Shown: positions 32,096 through 42,847, numbered from the stretch's first letter. The stretch: 64,000 nucleotides of DNA from Branchipolynoe longqiensis (GCA_030323885.1 CM059199.1:41424590-41488589); one strand, 5' to 3'. Notes: a model not told the origin generated them from the letters alone. Numbers and translations are program-made.

Positions 32096-33611
32096 GAACC
32101 TGGTTAAACACATTGAACATTAAACAAAATGTCTTGTAAATTATGAACTTACCATGTTTTATAAGATGAAAAAATGTAACCCTCAATAATTGTTTGAGTT
32201 GCCCCGAGAATACACCTTCTACTCGGTGCTGCTCCCCATTTGTGCATGAACTACAGTGACTGGTGCTTTATACTATTCAGCAGGACTCACTCCCTTACTT
32301 CTACATGATCGGTGCTGTAACTGATTGATTGCTTGATTGGTGGTTGCTTTACGCTGTGTCGGCAGCATAGGCCACCAATGCAGCACTGATCAAACTGTCA
32401 ATTCCAATACTAAGATGCCCGGAAGACCAGTTCTCCCGCCCTGACAAATGTCATATTCAGATGAATAAATACTATACCCCAAGAACAAAAATGCTCAGCA
32501 TTCTTCTCAGTACAATTCTCAAAAACACCCGGTTGGACATATTCGAGAAAAAAAACGCACCGACATATATATTTAATATTTGGATATATTAAAACATAGG
32601 AACACCTTAATCACCTGATGAGACATTTGAGGATACATTTAACATTCAGAATCACTTCATTGAATGCTACCATTGTAACTTATCGGGGATGTATAACATG
32701 CAATCCCAATGAGGGATTCTAAAACAAAATCTTTTTATTTTGGTGTGGCGATGGCGGCTGATTTTTGATAGAACCACTCGGCAAGTTGTGGGTCTAAAGT
32801 CCATACAATCACTATCATTACCATGCCGCGCCCATACACGGGGGCGCATGCAACCCGCCGGCTTCCTGTCACCACAATCTCACCGAGCAATTATTACTTC
32901 AATAACCAGACTTAAGCCATTTACTGAAAGTTGACTTAAATTTTTTTTTTTTTATAAAAAAAAGGTTTGTAAACATTAAAAAAAAAAAAAAAATGTCGCC
33001 GAGTGAGTTTCGATTGTATGTAGCGCACCAGATGTCAATTTTCTCAGCAGATTGTTAATTTTTTCCGACATCTGATATGCAGAGCTCTAGACCAGGCATG
33101 AGGGCCGCAGACGGCAACTTGTAGCGGTATTATTATTATTCACAAGCCGTACAATGAATCATGCATTTATGGATTATGGATTTGCCGTGATTGAACAAGC
33201 TAGAGTGTGCGCAGGGAATATAGATATGAAACCCACACGCGACTCGCCCATAGGCACTGGTTGACCCGAATGAGATCTGGTACAGTGGTGTAGATGGCGT
33301 CCTTTCAACCTTGAAATGGGGTGTGTTCCTAGTGCCGCAGTATTGCTCAGGGTGGAACCGCTACAAATGCAGTTTAAAACAAAATAATTTAGTTTTGATT
33401 AAAGTTGCTTTTGTTGTGATCATTTCTTGTCTCCATTTTTTCAAACTTATTTTTAAACATTTGGCTTCCACGCCTCAGGCCTGGTGAATCCATTACGGCA
33501 CCGTTTAACACCCAAGCCAGTTTACTGAGGTAGGGCGACGCGTTCATTGTTTTATGCAGCCGATATTTATCATGTCGTCTGCGGGCCACTAAATGTCGTC
33601 TGCTGAAAATG
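32096..33611. other. 1.5 kb without a recognised gene
   Basis: Mostly unique. It includes A/T runs near 32940-33000 and a TGCTTTACGCTGTGTCGGCA block at 32346-32366 that reappears inverted near 38411, suggesting another dispersed repeat. AATGTCGTCTGCTG at 33592 recurs near 38515 and, inverted, at about 38541. Confidence 0.5.
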
Positions 33612-33828
33612 GAGTGAGTGTGTGAATGGCGGGAACGCTTCAGCTTCGATGCGGGAGGTCGTGGGTTTAGTTCAACCCCTGGGTGTATTCTTCAACTCAA
33701 AGAGTTAACACAACTGACACTTCTCACTACACTGCTTGTCAATTGGGGAATTTTAATACTAGGATAAGGAAAGGCCTGTTTTGCCCACTGTCAGGATAAG
33801 GTTAGTGAGGTGGATATTGTGTCATGGT
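33612..33828 (+). mobile_element. Degenerate SINE-1
   Basis: Faint head (GTCGTGGGTTTAGTTCAACC) and body (AGGATAAGGAAAGGCCTG, CCACTGTCAGGATAAGG). Strongly diverged compared with its neighbours, so probably old. Confidence 0.6.
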
Positions 33829-33832
33829 ATTT

Positions 33833-34074
33833 TTTTATATTTTGTTGGTACATTAGTTGTTTAAGCAGGGGAAATTTCAATCACGGACGATTGGTCTCCA
33901 TCATTCCACTGCTCCTTGCCCTATCCTAATAATGCCGAGCAACTGGCTCGGAAGCGACAATATCAATATTTAAGTAATTGGTTTGACTCGACCAGGGTTT
34001 GAACCTATGATCCCAAAATCTACCAACACAGGAGACGGACGCCCTAACTCATTGGGCCATCCCGTCTCACTAGC
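33833..34074 (-). mobile_element. SINE-1 variant with tail B
   Basis: On plus it begins TTGGTACATTAGTTGTTTAA, then GGTCTCCATCATTCCACTGC (tail B inverted), joins CCTTGCCCTATCCTAATAAT, and ends in a type 2 head. Confidence 0.85.
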
Positions 34075-34082
34075 ATGGGTAG

Positions 34083-34412
34083 GTTGGTTTGGTTGTTAGA
34101 GTTGTAGGTCCCGGCAACATCTAAGATCATACCAGGACAGGTACCGACTTGCGACTGTGCACACTCATGGCGATTTTATAGTGCTTCCCCACCTGGACAC
34201 CAGGCCAGATGCACCACGATCCAATATCCCACTCAGTAACATTATTCTGACACTGAGCTAACCAGTCCTTTCCCTATCCTATTAATGCCAAGTGCCAAGC
34301 TAGGAAGCGGCAAGTATAAATTTTGTAAGTCACTGGTTTGACTCGACCAGGAATCGAACTCCCGATCTCTCGCTAAGCCCTGCGCTAGACTGATTCGGCC
34401 AGCGTGTCCGGT
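34083..34412 (-). mobile_element. SINE-1, near full length, type 1 head
   Basis: Complete body with tail A. It directly follows the tail B copy in the same orientation. Confidence 0.87.
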
Positions 34413-34595
34413 AGGATTACTATGAAACTACTCCTGGACATGCACTACTCTAACAACAAAAAAGTATATAATTTTACCCTGCTATGACACCCTTGCTGGT
34501 GCCAGGGCGTAAGACCTCAATCATTATTGCGGTCCCCATTAGGGTACTAAAGAGAAAGGGGTTGTGGCTTAAGACAAAGTGAGCTTCTATGGAAC

Positions 34596-35009
34596 TAGAT
34601 AAAAGATTCACCCTGTACTTGTAGTACACGGGTGAAGGACAACGTTGTGTAAATACGGGCGAAAATAGGTTTAGTATGGAACATGAAGTAGAAACTATGG
34701 CTCCAGTATCAAATGGCTACCCATATAGGCACAGAGTTGGTGAAATGGGCGAGAATGCAAAAAGACAAGATGGCGGCTGCAGAACGTCGTCGATGTCACT
34801 TTTAAATCTTATTAAACTAGATATTATATTATATTTTTCAACTCAAAGTTAGCAGGCTATCAATAAGACATATGTAAAGAATAATTGTTGCTTCTTAGAT
34901 TGTGAAATTAGGCTCTCAATTTATTAACCCGCTTTTTCGACCGTTTTTATATAGGGTTGGTATCCACCCGTGTACTGCGACTGCGAGTACCGGGTGAAAC
35001 CTTTATCTA
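34596..35009. mobile_element. MITE-D (414 bp) with 9 bp target duplication
   Basis: Ends are TAGATAAAAGATTCACCCTG and GGGTGAAACCTTTATCTA. Each end contains its own near-palindrome around GTACTTGTAGTAC or GTACTGCGACTGCGAGTAC. The flanking 9-mer CTATGGAAC is exact on both sides (34587-34595, 35010-35018). A 9 bp duplication fits Mutator-like elements, among others. No ORF. Confidence 0.87.
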
Positions 35010-35040
35010 CTATGGAACCATATGAACATCCACAGATTTT

Positions 35041-35176
35041 CTACTCCTACTCCTACTCCTACTCCTACTCCTACTCCTACTCCTACTCCTACTCCTACTC
35101 CTACTCCTACTCCTACTATTACTATTACTATTACTACTACTACTACTACGACTACTACTACTACTACTACTGGTAA
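35041..35176. repeat. Compound TACTCC / TAC microsatellite
   Basis: About 12 TACTCC hexamers pass into TACTAT and then TAC triplets, 30 bp beyond the end of MITE-D. Confidence 0.97.
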
Positions 35177-35385
35177 TATAGGGATGGACCTCATGTGATC
35201 TATGACTATTTTACAGTTTACAATCGAGCATGGTATCCAACAATTGATAATTATTTAAGAGCAAACCACCATTTTGAAGATGTCTATGATTTTCCAATAG
35301 CCACATGCGGCCTTTGACTCTGAAATTCAAAGTGACTATTTTTCCATGAGAAATTGTGACAATGGTCACTGATATCGATTATTAG

Positions 35386-35530
35386 TTTTTGTTTATACAT
35401 TAGTCAATTAAGTTGGAGAACTGTCAATTGTGGACGATTGGTCTTCCTCATTCCACTGCTCCTTGCCCTATCCTAATAATGCCGAGCGCCTGGCTAGGAG
35501 GCGACAAATATCAATTTTGTAGTCATAAGT
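35386..35530 (-). mobile_element. SINE-1 tail B variant, head lost
   Basis: TTTATACATTAGTCAATTAA, GGACGATTGGTCTTCCTCAT, then CCTTGCCCTATCCTAATAAT and GGCTAGGAGGCGACAAATAT; it stops before the tRNA-like head. Confidence 0.78.
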
Positions 35531-36200
35531 AATATCATAGTTTCTTGTTCCAAACCCTATAACCAGACCTTATAGAATATTAATTACCACACTGTTTCAG
35601 TAAGAATATGCCTCAATTGAAACTGGTAACGGTAAAAATGGCAGTTAAGACTGTCAACAGAAAATAAAGGAATACCTCCAATGACAGGTGTAATGCAAGG
35701 GTAGTATGGCCTTCAATGTTCACAGACCAACCCTGGAGGTGTGAGTGAGCCTACTAGGAAGGAGGCCCAGGGTTCGACTGTCTTCTGCCGCTCAGGAATT
35801 CCGGAAATAGTTGCGTAAATAAGCTCATACCGGACAAGCCGCAGCAGTGCTAGCGTAGCAGGCAGAAATGAGATACACTCTGATATCGCTGAGGTTAGTT
35901 ATGACTACGGGCGTCGGGGTGGGCATTCACAATTGTGAACACTATCCGGGTGTGTAAATACCACACGCTGGGTTGTGGGTGGTTGTGTGTGTGTCGCGGG
36001 ACGGGGGTGGAGGGTGGGGGGGGGGGGTGAGTTATGGCTGTTGTGCGCTATATGTAATTAATATGTATTTGTATTTGAGGGGTTCAGCCGCAAAACCCAG
36101 TAAATGCGAATCCACAAATTGAATTAAAATAAATTATTTGACTAGACGGTAGTTTTAGTTCTCAGTAATTCCAATTACTTTAATATGAAAAGGTCATGGA
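35531..36200. other. No gene; possible MITE-C remnant
   Basis: A G run lies at 36001-36029. At 36075-36180, AACCCAGTAAATGCGAATCC resembles the left part of MITE-C (46910). Confidence 0.5.
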
Positions 36201-36230
36201 GAACTGAACCAAGGTCATATCAGGACCGGT

Positions 36231-36911
36231 GTAGGACGTTCAAAACACTACCCCGTCGAAAACACTTCGGTACTGTTTTCAACCTAAGTTCAAAACACTA
36301 CTGTTAAGTTCAAAACACTACCCCTACATACGTCCAAAACACTCCCCAAGTTCAAAACACTATCGTAATGCGACAGTAGGGGTTGTAAGTGTACTGTAGC
36401 AAAATGTAACCTACTGGTAAATATTGGTATGCATGTACTACTTGGTTTGGTTATTGGGAGTTTTACGACCTGGGAACATCTAAGGTCATATCAGGACACA
36501 CATACTAGCAGTATATGCACTGCGGCGTCTGCACCACATATTAGTATATGCTGATGGTGCTGCAGCAACTGTACCACATATTACACTACGCTGATGGTGC
36601 TGCGGTGTTTGGTTGTTTGTTTGGTGTTGTTTTACATCCTACCATCATCTATGGTTATCTTAGAACGGGTACTGACTTGTGACAGTGCACACGCATGGCA
36701 ACTTTATAGTGCTGCCGTACTGGGAAACCAGGCTGCCAGCGCCATGAGACTAGTGTTTTGAACTTACAGAGAGTGGTTTGAACGTAAGGATAGTGTTTTG
36801 AGCGTGGCCACATTAGTGTTTTGAACCTACCTTTATAACTAAGTTGAAAACACTGCCGTAGTGTTTTGAACCTAGGTTGAAGACACTGGGGTAGTGTTTT
36901 GAACTTACTAC
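36231..36911. mobile_element. TIR element with GTTCAAAACACTA arrays in both ends
   Basis: The left end has about five direct copies of GTTCAAAACACTA. The right end has the same motif inverted (TAGTGTTTTGAAC) about five times. The outermost ends GTAGGACGTTCAAAACACTA and TAGTGTTTTGAACTTACTAC are inverted. ACCGGT lies on both sides (36225-36230, 36912-36917). The middle holds SINE-1 pieces and a two-copy repeat of about 47 bp around GCTGATGGTGCTGC. No ORF. Confidence 0.75.
36440..36744 (-). mobile_element. Two SINE-1 pieces inside the TIR element
   Basis: 36440-36502 is a tail fragment. 36607-36744 is a tail-to-mid-body fragment ending CCAGCGCCATGAG. Confidence 0.75.
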
Positions 36912-37290
36912 ACCGGTACCGACTTGTGACAGTGCTCTCATACTAGGAGACCAGGCTGCCAGCACCAAGATGTGATATCCCACTCAGTCACACTATACTG
37001 ACACTGAGACAACCAGTACCAATCCTTGCCCTATCCTAATAATCCTGAGCGCCTGGCGGGGAAGTGATAAGTATAAATTGTTAAGTCATTGGTTTGACTC
37101 GACCAGGATTCACACGAGTAGGTTTGAATCCCAGGATCTATCAAAATTGGACGTTCAACTTATTCGGCCATCCTGTCTGTTCCTTGACCAATCGTGACCT
37201 TACTATAAAAAGGTTCTATCTGACAAAGTGACTGAATTGGTGTTATGGATGTGCACATGTTCTATCTACAAAAGGCTATCATGCAGTTAT

Positions 37291-38130
37291 GGCCCTACCA
37301 CACTCCAATGTAATGCGGTAGTGTAAGCAGATGTAGGTGAAATTTGCCATTATGTCATGAGTTATGTCAAGATACGGTGACACACATCAAGGTTTGGGAC
37401 ATACCCAAAACTTTTGATGCAGCTCGACGTAAAGGCCGTTATGTTGGGTTATGTTGGGCTTACGTTGTGCTCACATTAGGCTTATGTCGAGATACGTTCG
37501 GTTAGAGCTAGTTAGGTCTACGTTGAGCTACGTCGACTTACGGTAGACTCACCGAGAGCCGGGAGGAACATGCAGCCCATGTGCAGACAATGTGGTGTTA
37601 AAATATCTTGATGTAGGTCTAACATTAGTGTTATGTAAGTCCAATGTGCCTTGACGTATTCGACATAGTTGACAAATGGCTGGTGCGCGCGTAACGTATG
37701 TAATGTGCGCCAATGTTCTTCGAACGTAGGCAAACATGCTGTGAATGTGGTGTGAACGATTTGCCTCACTGGACTGTCATTAGACTGACGGTTCTCACTC
37801 GCGGGCCTGATGTCCACTCACATTACAAATTACACCAAAGTCACGCATAGCTACGTTAGGCTGGGCATAATTACGTGAGTCCTACGCTAATCTGTTGCTA
37901 GTGTTTCGCTAGGCTGATGCTGTGCGCGTTGGAACCTCATTAGCCTTACAGTGGGCCTTTTTTTGTTTATGTTCTAACTCGTTGAGACGTGTTACAACTA
38001 CGTTTGTCCACTCTGTTGCACTAACGTAAAATTTGGTGCTGAAACACAGAGAATTTCAGTGTATCTCAATGTAAAAAAGTGATTTTTATGTTGCCCACTC
38101 GCTGGCCTGTTACGTCGTAGTGTGACAATG
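37291..38130. mobile_element. TTAA-type MITE, TTACGTTG-rich interior
   Basis: Left end GGCCCTACCACACTCCAATG after TTAT; right end TACGTCGTAGTGTGACAATG before TAAT. The interior carries many ACGTT, TACGTCGA and GGTTATG motifs, like 7090 and 40237. Confidence 0.7.
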
Positions 38131-38160
38131 TAATAACACTGTCACACTACGACGTAACTG
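38111..38160. repeat. 19 bp perfect palindrome
   Basis: GTTACGTCGTAGTGTGACA and its exact reverse complement are separated by 12 bp. The left arm is the MITE end; the right arm may be the end of a second, lost copy. Confidence 0.85.
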
Positions 38161-38639
38161 TTTCTCAACTGGTATTTTTCAGTGAGATATATTTAAAATA
38201 ATATTGTTCTGTCTGCTTCGTAATCATGCAGTTACACAGCTTCAGACCTCATTATCTCGAAAGCATCATTTTGTCAGATAGAACCTTTTTATAATAAGGT
38301 CGCGCAATGTTGATTGTGTGCTTTGAAATTCTGTGTGAAAGCGATGATTGAATACAAATGCAACAGGATACAAATTGACCATTTCTCGCCATGAATATGA
38401 CCTTTGCTGCCGACACAGCGTTACATTGCAATCAATCAAACAATCACAAATCCTTGTTTAGTACCAGAAATCAATTGCGGAATTGGGCATAGTTGACTAG
38501 CAAGTGTTCCGGAAATGTCGTCTGCTAGAACATGGCTCATCTAATCAGCAGCAGACGACACTTCATGCGATGCAAAGAACAAATTCGATGGCATGTGGAA
38601 ACAGAGACATAACCCTTAGTGTGCTCAAGATTGAGTAGG

Positions 38640-39184
38640 GCTAGCGGATGTGGGTTGTGGGGCCAGTGGTTGGGGGCTGGGGGTTGGGCTGTAGGGTGTT
38701 GAGGGTTGTGTGTTGAGGGCTGGGGGCTGGGGATTTGGGAAGCAGAGGTGGGGTTTGGGGAGGATGAGAAGCGAGGTAGGGGTTGGGGATTGGGGATTGG
38801 GGAGGTGGGGTGTGGATAGGCGGGGGGGTTAGGGGAGTCAGTAAGTGGGGGTTGGGGAGGAGGGGAGGCGGGGGGAGGCGGGGAGACAGGGGGGCGGGGA
38901 GGCGGGGAGGCGGGGAGGTGGGGGTAGGGGATTGGGGAAGAGGGGAGGCATGGAGGTGGGGGTTGGGGGTTGGGGAGAAGGGGAGGCATGGAGGTGGGGA
39001 TTTGGGAGGAGGGGAGGCACGGAGGTGGCGGGTGGGGGTTGGGGAAGAGGGGAGGAGGGGAGGCGGGGAGGTTGAGGTTGGGCGATGGGGAAAAGGGGAG
39101 GCAGGGAGGTGGGGATTGTGTATTGGGGAGGAGAGACAGGGTGGTGGCGGTTGGGGAGTGGGGGTTGGGGAGGCGGGAAGCTGA
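38640..39184. repeat. G-rich minisatellite
   Basis: GGGGAGGCGGGGAGG and GGGGTTGGGGAAGAGGGGAGG units with a weak period near 55 bp. ORFs on either strand are Gly/Arg- or Pro-rich artefacts. Confidence 0.92.
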
Positions 39185-39249
39185 CTATTTGGTGACATGG
39201 AGCGCGCACATGACATGTTGATCTGATAGTCGGCCGCCATCGTGTTTCC

Positions 39250-39511
39250 ACAAATCAACATTACAAAGCGGACAGGTCCGGACGAGGCATTACCCGTCTC
39301 ATTAGTGGCGATAATTCATCCGGCAATGGACAGTTTCTGATTGGTCAAGGAGGCGCCCACGTGATGCACCTGCCTCGCGCCTTCCCTAGGCTCCCTAACC
39401 CCGAACTCTGACCTCGCCAGCCATCACGTGACCGCAGCAATCATCACGTGATTCCGATGTTAAGGACCCGGATGTGTCATCTTGGGACGAATAGCGAGCG
39501 CCTTTGTGGAT
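39250..39511 (+). promoter_or_regulatory. Promoter-like CpG-rich segment with E-boxes
   Basis: The stretch is noticeably richer in CpG than its surroundings. It holds an inverted CCAAT box (TGATTGGTC at about 39339) and three E-box-like CACGTG/CACGTGA sites (about 39358, 39425 and 39447). Known factors for these sites are NF-Y and USF/MITF-type bHLH proteins. It ends just before an ATG with a splice-donor-like sequence. It is offered as a candidate host promoter; no transcript evidence is available. Confidence 0.45.
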
Positions 39512-39524
39512 ATGGCTGCCGAAG
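39512..39524 (+). CDS. Possible first coding exon (M-A-A-E)
   Basis: ATGGCTGCCGAAG is followed directly by GTAAAG, a good donor site, in phase 1. Unspliced, the frame stops after eight codons, so it is only meaningful if spliced. Its position right after the promoter-like block is the main support. The gene is not identified, and no downstream exon was recognised in the window. Confidence 0.3.
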
Positions 39525-39850
39525 GTAAAGCTGCTTAACCCGCTCTTTTATAGGTTTTTTTCAATGTCAGGTTGGTTTAGTATAATGTAGTTATCTTTAG
39601 TTTGAAGCAAGGTTTATTTTGCATGTGTAATTTGCCGATATATCAAGTGAAAACATGTCACGGTAAAGATAGTGTTCACCGTGAAATTCTAGATGTATCC
39701 ATTGTTTAACCGTTTCTAAGCATAGGGCAATAGTCTCAAACTGCAGCAGTAGTTTATTGAGTGGGCCAGTACCTACCCTGGATATTTACCATCACAGTGA
39801 GGTAAACTATTTTGGTCTAAACTATATAATGCGTTCATCGAATTATGAAA
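39525..39850. other. Possible intron start, otherwise featureless
   Basis: Ordinary AT-rich sequence with no repeat or ORF of note. Confidence 0.45.
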
Positions 39851-39851
39851 T

Positions 39852-40230
39852 GTTAAAGCTGCATCATCTGATGAAATAATTAAACTTTCGAAACCAAGCC
39901 ACTGCCCCAGAGTTGATTCTACATATCCAACATGTCGGCTTAGTCAAATATAGAAGTCAATTTAATAAATTACTGCTGAAGCCTAGGATGTCCAGCCTTT
40001 TGACATGCATGCCAAAAGTTTGTTGCATGTTTTCAATTCAAGTATCTCCAAAGCGAACAAGACTTCAAACTAACAAGAAGGCACATTATAACAATCAACT
40101 TAAAATATTTAGCCAAAATATATGGCAGAAACTCAAAACCATCAAACATTTTGAATGTTTTCACTCCAACTATCTGCAATGCTAACCGTTTATTAGACAA
40201 AGTTACTTCAAACCAAAAGGAAGGGAGAAT
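39852..40230. mobile_element. MITE-B copy, right end unclear
   Basis: Starts GTTAAAGCTGCATCATCTGA, passes a GACATGCATGCCAAA palindrome, and continues into sequence shared with 48658-48910. Confidence 0.65.
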
Positions 40231-41245
40231 GTAATAGGCATGCCACACTATGACATAAGGAGGTAATATAAGCCGACATAGGTGAATTTTGGTCATTATG
40301 TTGAGGTATGTCGAGTTACGTCATGCTTACATTAGACTGATGTCGAGTTTCATCAACTTACGTCAGGTTCTGTCGAGTTATGTCAGCGCACGTCTAGGTT
40401 TGGACATGTACAACACTTTTGACGTAGCTCTACGTGATGCAGTGACGTTTGGATGACGTTACACTCACATTACGCCAATGTTAGACATGCGGGAGGGATG
40501 CGTCGGCTTCGTTATATCAACATTGCATTACATCATAGTGAAGTTCAGGGAGGAGGAATGTGCGGCTCACGCCGGCAACGTTGGGCTGACGCCAGGGCGA
40601 TGCTATCCTCTTGGTGGGTCGACGTTGACTCACGTCGGGGTAAACGGTTGAGTCGGACGGGGCAACGTTAAGCGACGCTAAGCCGACGCTACTGTCATGC
40701 TAGGCTGATGTCGCGCTGGGGTTTCGCTAGCCTCGCATTGACACAATTAATAATTCCTTTGTCCTCTCTCGTTGTCACAACGCTAGACTGACATTACGCT
40801 CACGTCATTGACGTCCAACTTGGGCCCGTATTTGCATATTACGTCGAGATTTTCGATGTGTTAAATTTATTTTCACGTTGTCCCTACGCTGGCATGTTAC
40901 GTATTAGTGTGACAGGGCAAATATTTATTTTAAATACATGGCATAAACTTAAACCCATCGAGAAATGCACATTTATCTAGTTTTCACCTCCGACCATTTG
41001 AAGTAGTATAATATACAATGGCTTCTAATCCTTGTGGGTGAGTGGAACGTAGCTCAGGCGGTAAAGTCTCCACCTGTGAAGGTTTGGGTCATCCGATCGA
41101 ATCCTGCTTAGTGCACCCATTTGCAGTTAGGCCTATTTCCCATTCCAACCAGTGGTTCACAACTGCTTCATCAAAGGCTGTGGTATGTGCTGTCCTGTCT
41201 GTGGGAAAGTGCATATACAAGACCCCTTGCTGCTTGGAAAGAGTA
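39987..41245. repeat. Segmental duplication, copy A (MITE-filled)
   Basis: Matches 48658-49247 from TGTCCAGCCTTTTGA through SINE-2, apart from a 682 bp MITE at 40237-40918. Confidence 0.82.
40237..40918. mobile_element. TTAA-type MITE in the segmental duplication
   Basis: Ends GGCATGCCACACTATGACAT and GTATTAGTGTGACAGGGC. The interior is rich in ACGTTA, GACGTT and CGTCGA. The paralogous empty site at 48911-48920 reads GAATTTAAGT, containing TTAA. This supports TTAA as the target. Confidence 0.8.
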
Positions 41246-41366
41246 GCCTATGTGGCAGCAGCAGTTTTCCTCCAAAGAAATATGTCAGAATGACCATATG
41301 ATTGACGTCCAATAGCCAATGGAAAAAATCCATGTGCTCTAGAGGCATCGGTAAATAAAACAAACT
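41037..41366 (+). mobile_element. SINE-2, near full length (reference description)
   Basis: tRNA-derived head with TAGCTCAGGCGGTAAAG (A-box) and GATCGAATCC (B-box). Body: CCATTCCAACCAGTGGTTCA, CATCAAAGGCTGTGGTATGT, GGGAAAGTGCATATACAAGA, CCTTGCTGCTTGGAAAGAG. Tail: GTGCTCTAGAGGCATC and AAATAAAAC. It encodes no protein. This SINE type is widespread in molluscs, which is the main taxonomic clue of the window. Confidence 0.88.
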
Positions 41367-41591
41367 TCTTCTATTCCTTGTTTACTCCCACCTACCCTCC
41401 CCTCCTTCACTGTGGTCTTTAAAAAGACTAAGCATCACTCCACATCTCACATAATTACTTTTCTTTGATGTGCCTTTTCGACGACGAGAAATGCCTCCTG
41501 GAAGAATATCCACATCCACTCTTCTGTCGACATTAAACCGCACCACATTATACACTGAAATAATAAAGTAATTGCCATTTCAGACAATGGT

Positions 41592-41647
41592 TGGGTGATG
41601 GTTGGAGTTTTACATCCTGGCAACACCTAAGGTCATATCAGGACGGC
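41592..41647 (-). mobile_element. SINE-1 tail fragment
   Basis: GGTTGGGTGATGGTTGGAG through GGTCATATCAGGACGG, repeated at once by the next copy. Confidence 0.75.
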
Positions 41648-41654
41648 CTGCAGT

Positions 41655-41990
41655 TTGCTTGGTTGTTATTATATTGGAGTGTTACATCCTGGCAACATCT
41701 AAGGTCATATCAGGATGGGTACCAACTTGTGACAGTGCACACTCATAACAACTGTATAGTGCTGCCCAACTGGGAAATCAGGTCTCCACAACCATGACCC
41801 GATATCCCACTCAATCACATTACCCTGACACTGAGCTAACCAGTCCTTGCCCTATCCTATTAATACCAAGCGCCAAGCTCGTAAGTGGCAAGTATCAATT
41901 TTGTAAGTCATTGGTTTGACTCGACCAGGAATTGAACTCCCGATGTCCCACATGAGAGACCTGCACTCTACTTATTCGCCCACCGCGTCC
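41655..41990 (-). mobile_element. SINE-1, full length, type 1 head
   Basis: Complete from TTGGTTGTTATTATATTGGA to TATTCGCCCACCGCGTCC. Confidence 0.88.
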
Positions 41991-42054
41991 CGTTCCATTT
42001 CAGACAACTCATCAGCAAATGGTCTACGATGCTTGGGCGTTACTACAATATTGA

Positions 42055-42146
42055 CTGGGCGGGCGGGCGGGTGGAGGGGCGGGGGGGGGGGGGGTGCGGA
42101 GGGGCGGGGGTCGGGGTACCGGGGGGGTTGCGGGGGGGGGGGGTGA
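42055..42146. repeat. G-rich tract
   Basis: GGGCGGGCGGG and G runs of 10-12. A strong quadruplex candidate on the plus strand. Confidence 0.9.
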
Positions 42147-42480
42147 GTGGAGGTAGTGGCCTACTGAGATCCATTAGGCACATGGAAGCATGTAATAAGT
42201 TCCCCACAGACAGTGCTTGGGGTCATTGAGAGGTAGTTCTTTACATGCATAGTTTACGTTGTTTTGAATCGCTTCACACAAAGCGCATTCATTGTTCGGG
42301 GTTCCTAACTACACCCTCCTGAGGGTGTGGTGGTGGGGGGGATCGGGAGCATGCATTATACAGTCACTGACTAGCCATCCTGTTGATGGGATTGATTGAG
42401 TTATTGATTGCATGATTGAGTGAATGGCTGAATTGGATACTAGCTCTTGCGGAGGTCATGTCAGAATGGGGAGCAACTCT
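42147..42480. other. No feature recognised
   Basis: Short unique stretch with a GATTGATTGAG-type repeat near 42390. Confidence 0.5.
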
Positions 42481-42548
42481 TGGTTTGACGTCCAATAGCC
42501 GGTGATAAAAATCAATGTGCTCTAGAGGCGTCGCAAAATAAAAACCTT
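42481..42548 (+). mobile_element. SINE-2 tail fragment
   Basis: TGGTTTGACGTCCAATAGCC and GTGCTCTAGAGGCGTC then AAATAAAAA. Truncated on the 5' side. Confidence 0.75.
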
Positions 42549-42711
42549 TACTTTGCGGAGTGATTCGGAACTATTGCCCAGTACTGAGGACTTCCGGTGT
42601 CTAGCTTGGGATTGTCAGGTGGTACGCAGAATTTTCGGCAATGGAATCAAACAGTAGTGGAATAAAATGCGAGCAAATAAAATGCTGTAGAACAACATAC
42701 ATTTACATTGG

Positions 42712-42792
42712 TCCGAACCAGTTGGTTCGAATCCCACGATCTACCAAAACGCAACACGGACGCTCAACTCATTCGGCCATTCTGTCTGGTCA
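42712..42792 (-). mobile_element. SINE-1 head fragment, type 2
   Basis: GTTGGTTCGAATCCCACGAT and CTCAACTCATTCGGCCATTC only. Confidence 0.7.
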
Positions 42793-42847
42793 GCAGAAGA
42801 GTACGTCGCCAGGTATGGATTAACATGCTAATTAAATATAACCTATA

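Larger units (their letters stand above)
36205..37183 (-). mobile_element. SINE-1 split by a TIR element
   Basis: Tail end at 36205-36224, remainder at 36918-37183, separated by the element at 36231-36911. The outer halves join as GGTCATATCAGG and GGTACCGACTTGTGACAG. Confidence 0.75.
37194..38304. mobile_element. Outer TIR element carrying a TTAA-type MITE
   Basis: GACCTTACTATAAAAAGGTT (from 37194) onward for about 35 bp is repeated inverted at 38269-38304 as ACCTTTTTATAATAAGGTC. Everything between, including the element at 37291-38130, is enclosed, so this looks like one element invaded by another. Confidence 0.65.

Noticed and set aside
38537..39261. Pro-rich ORFs up to 206 codons on minus
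   Set aside because: G-rich array translated in reverse; adjacent frames look alike.
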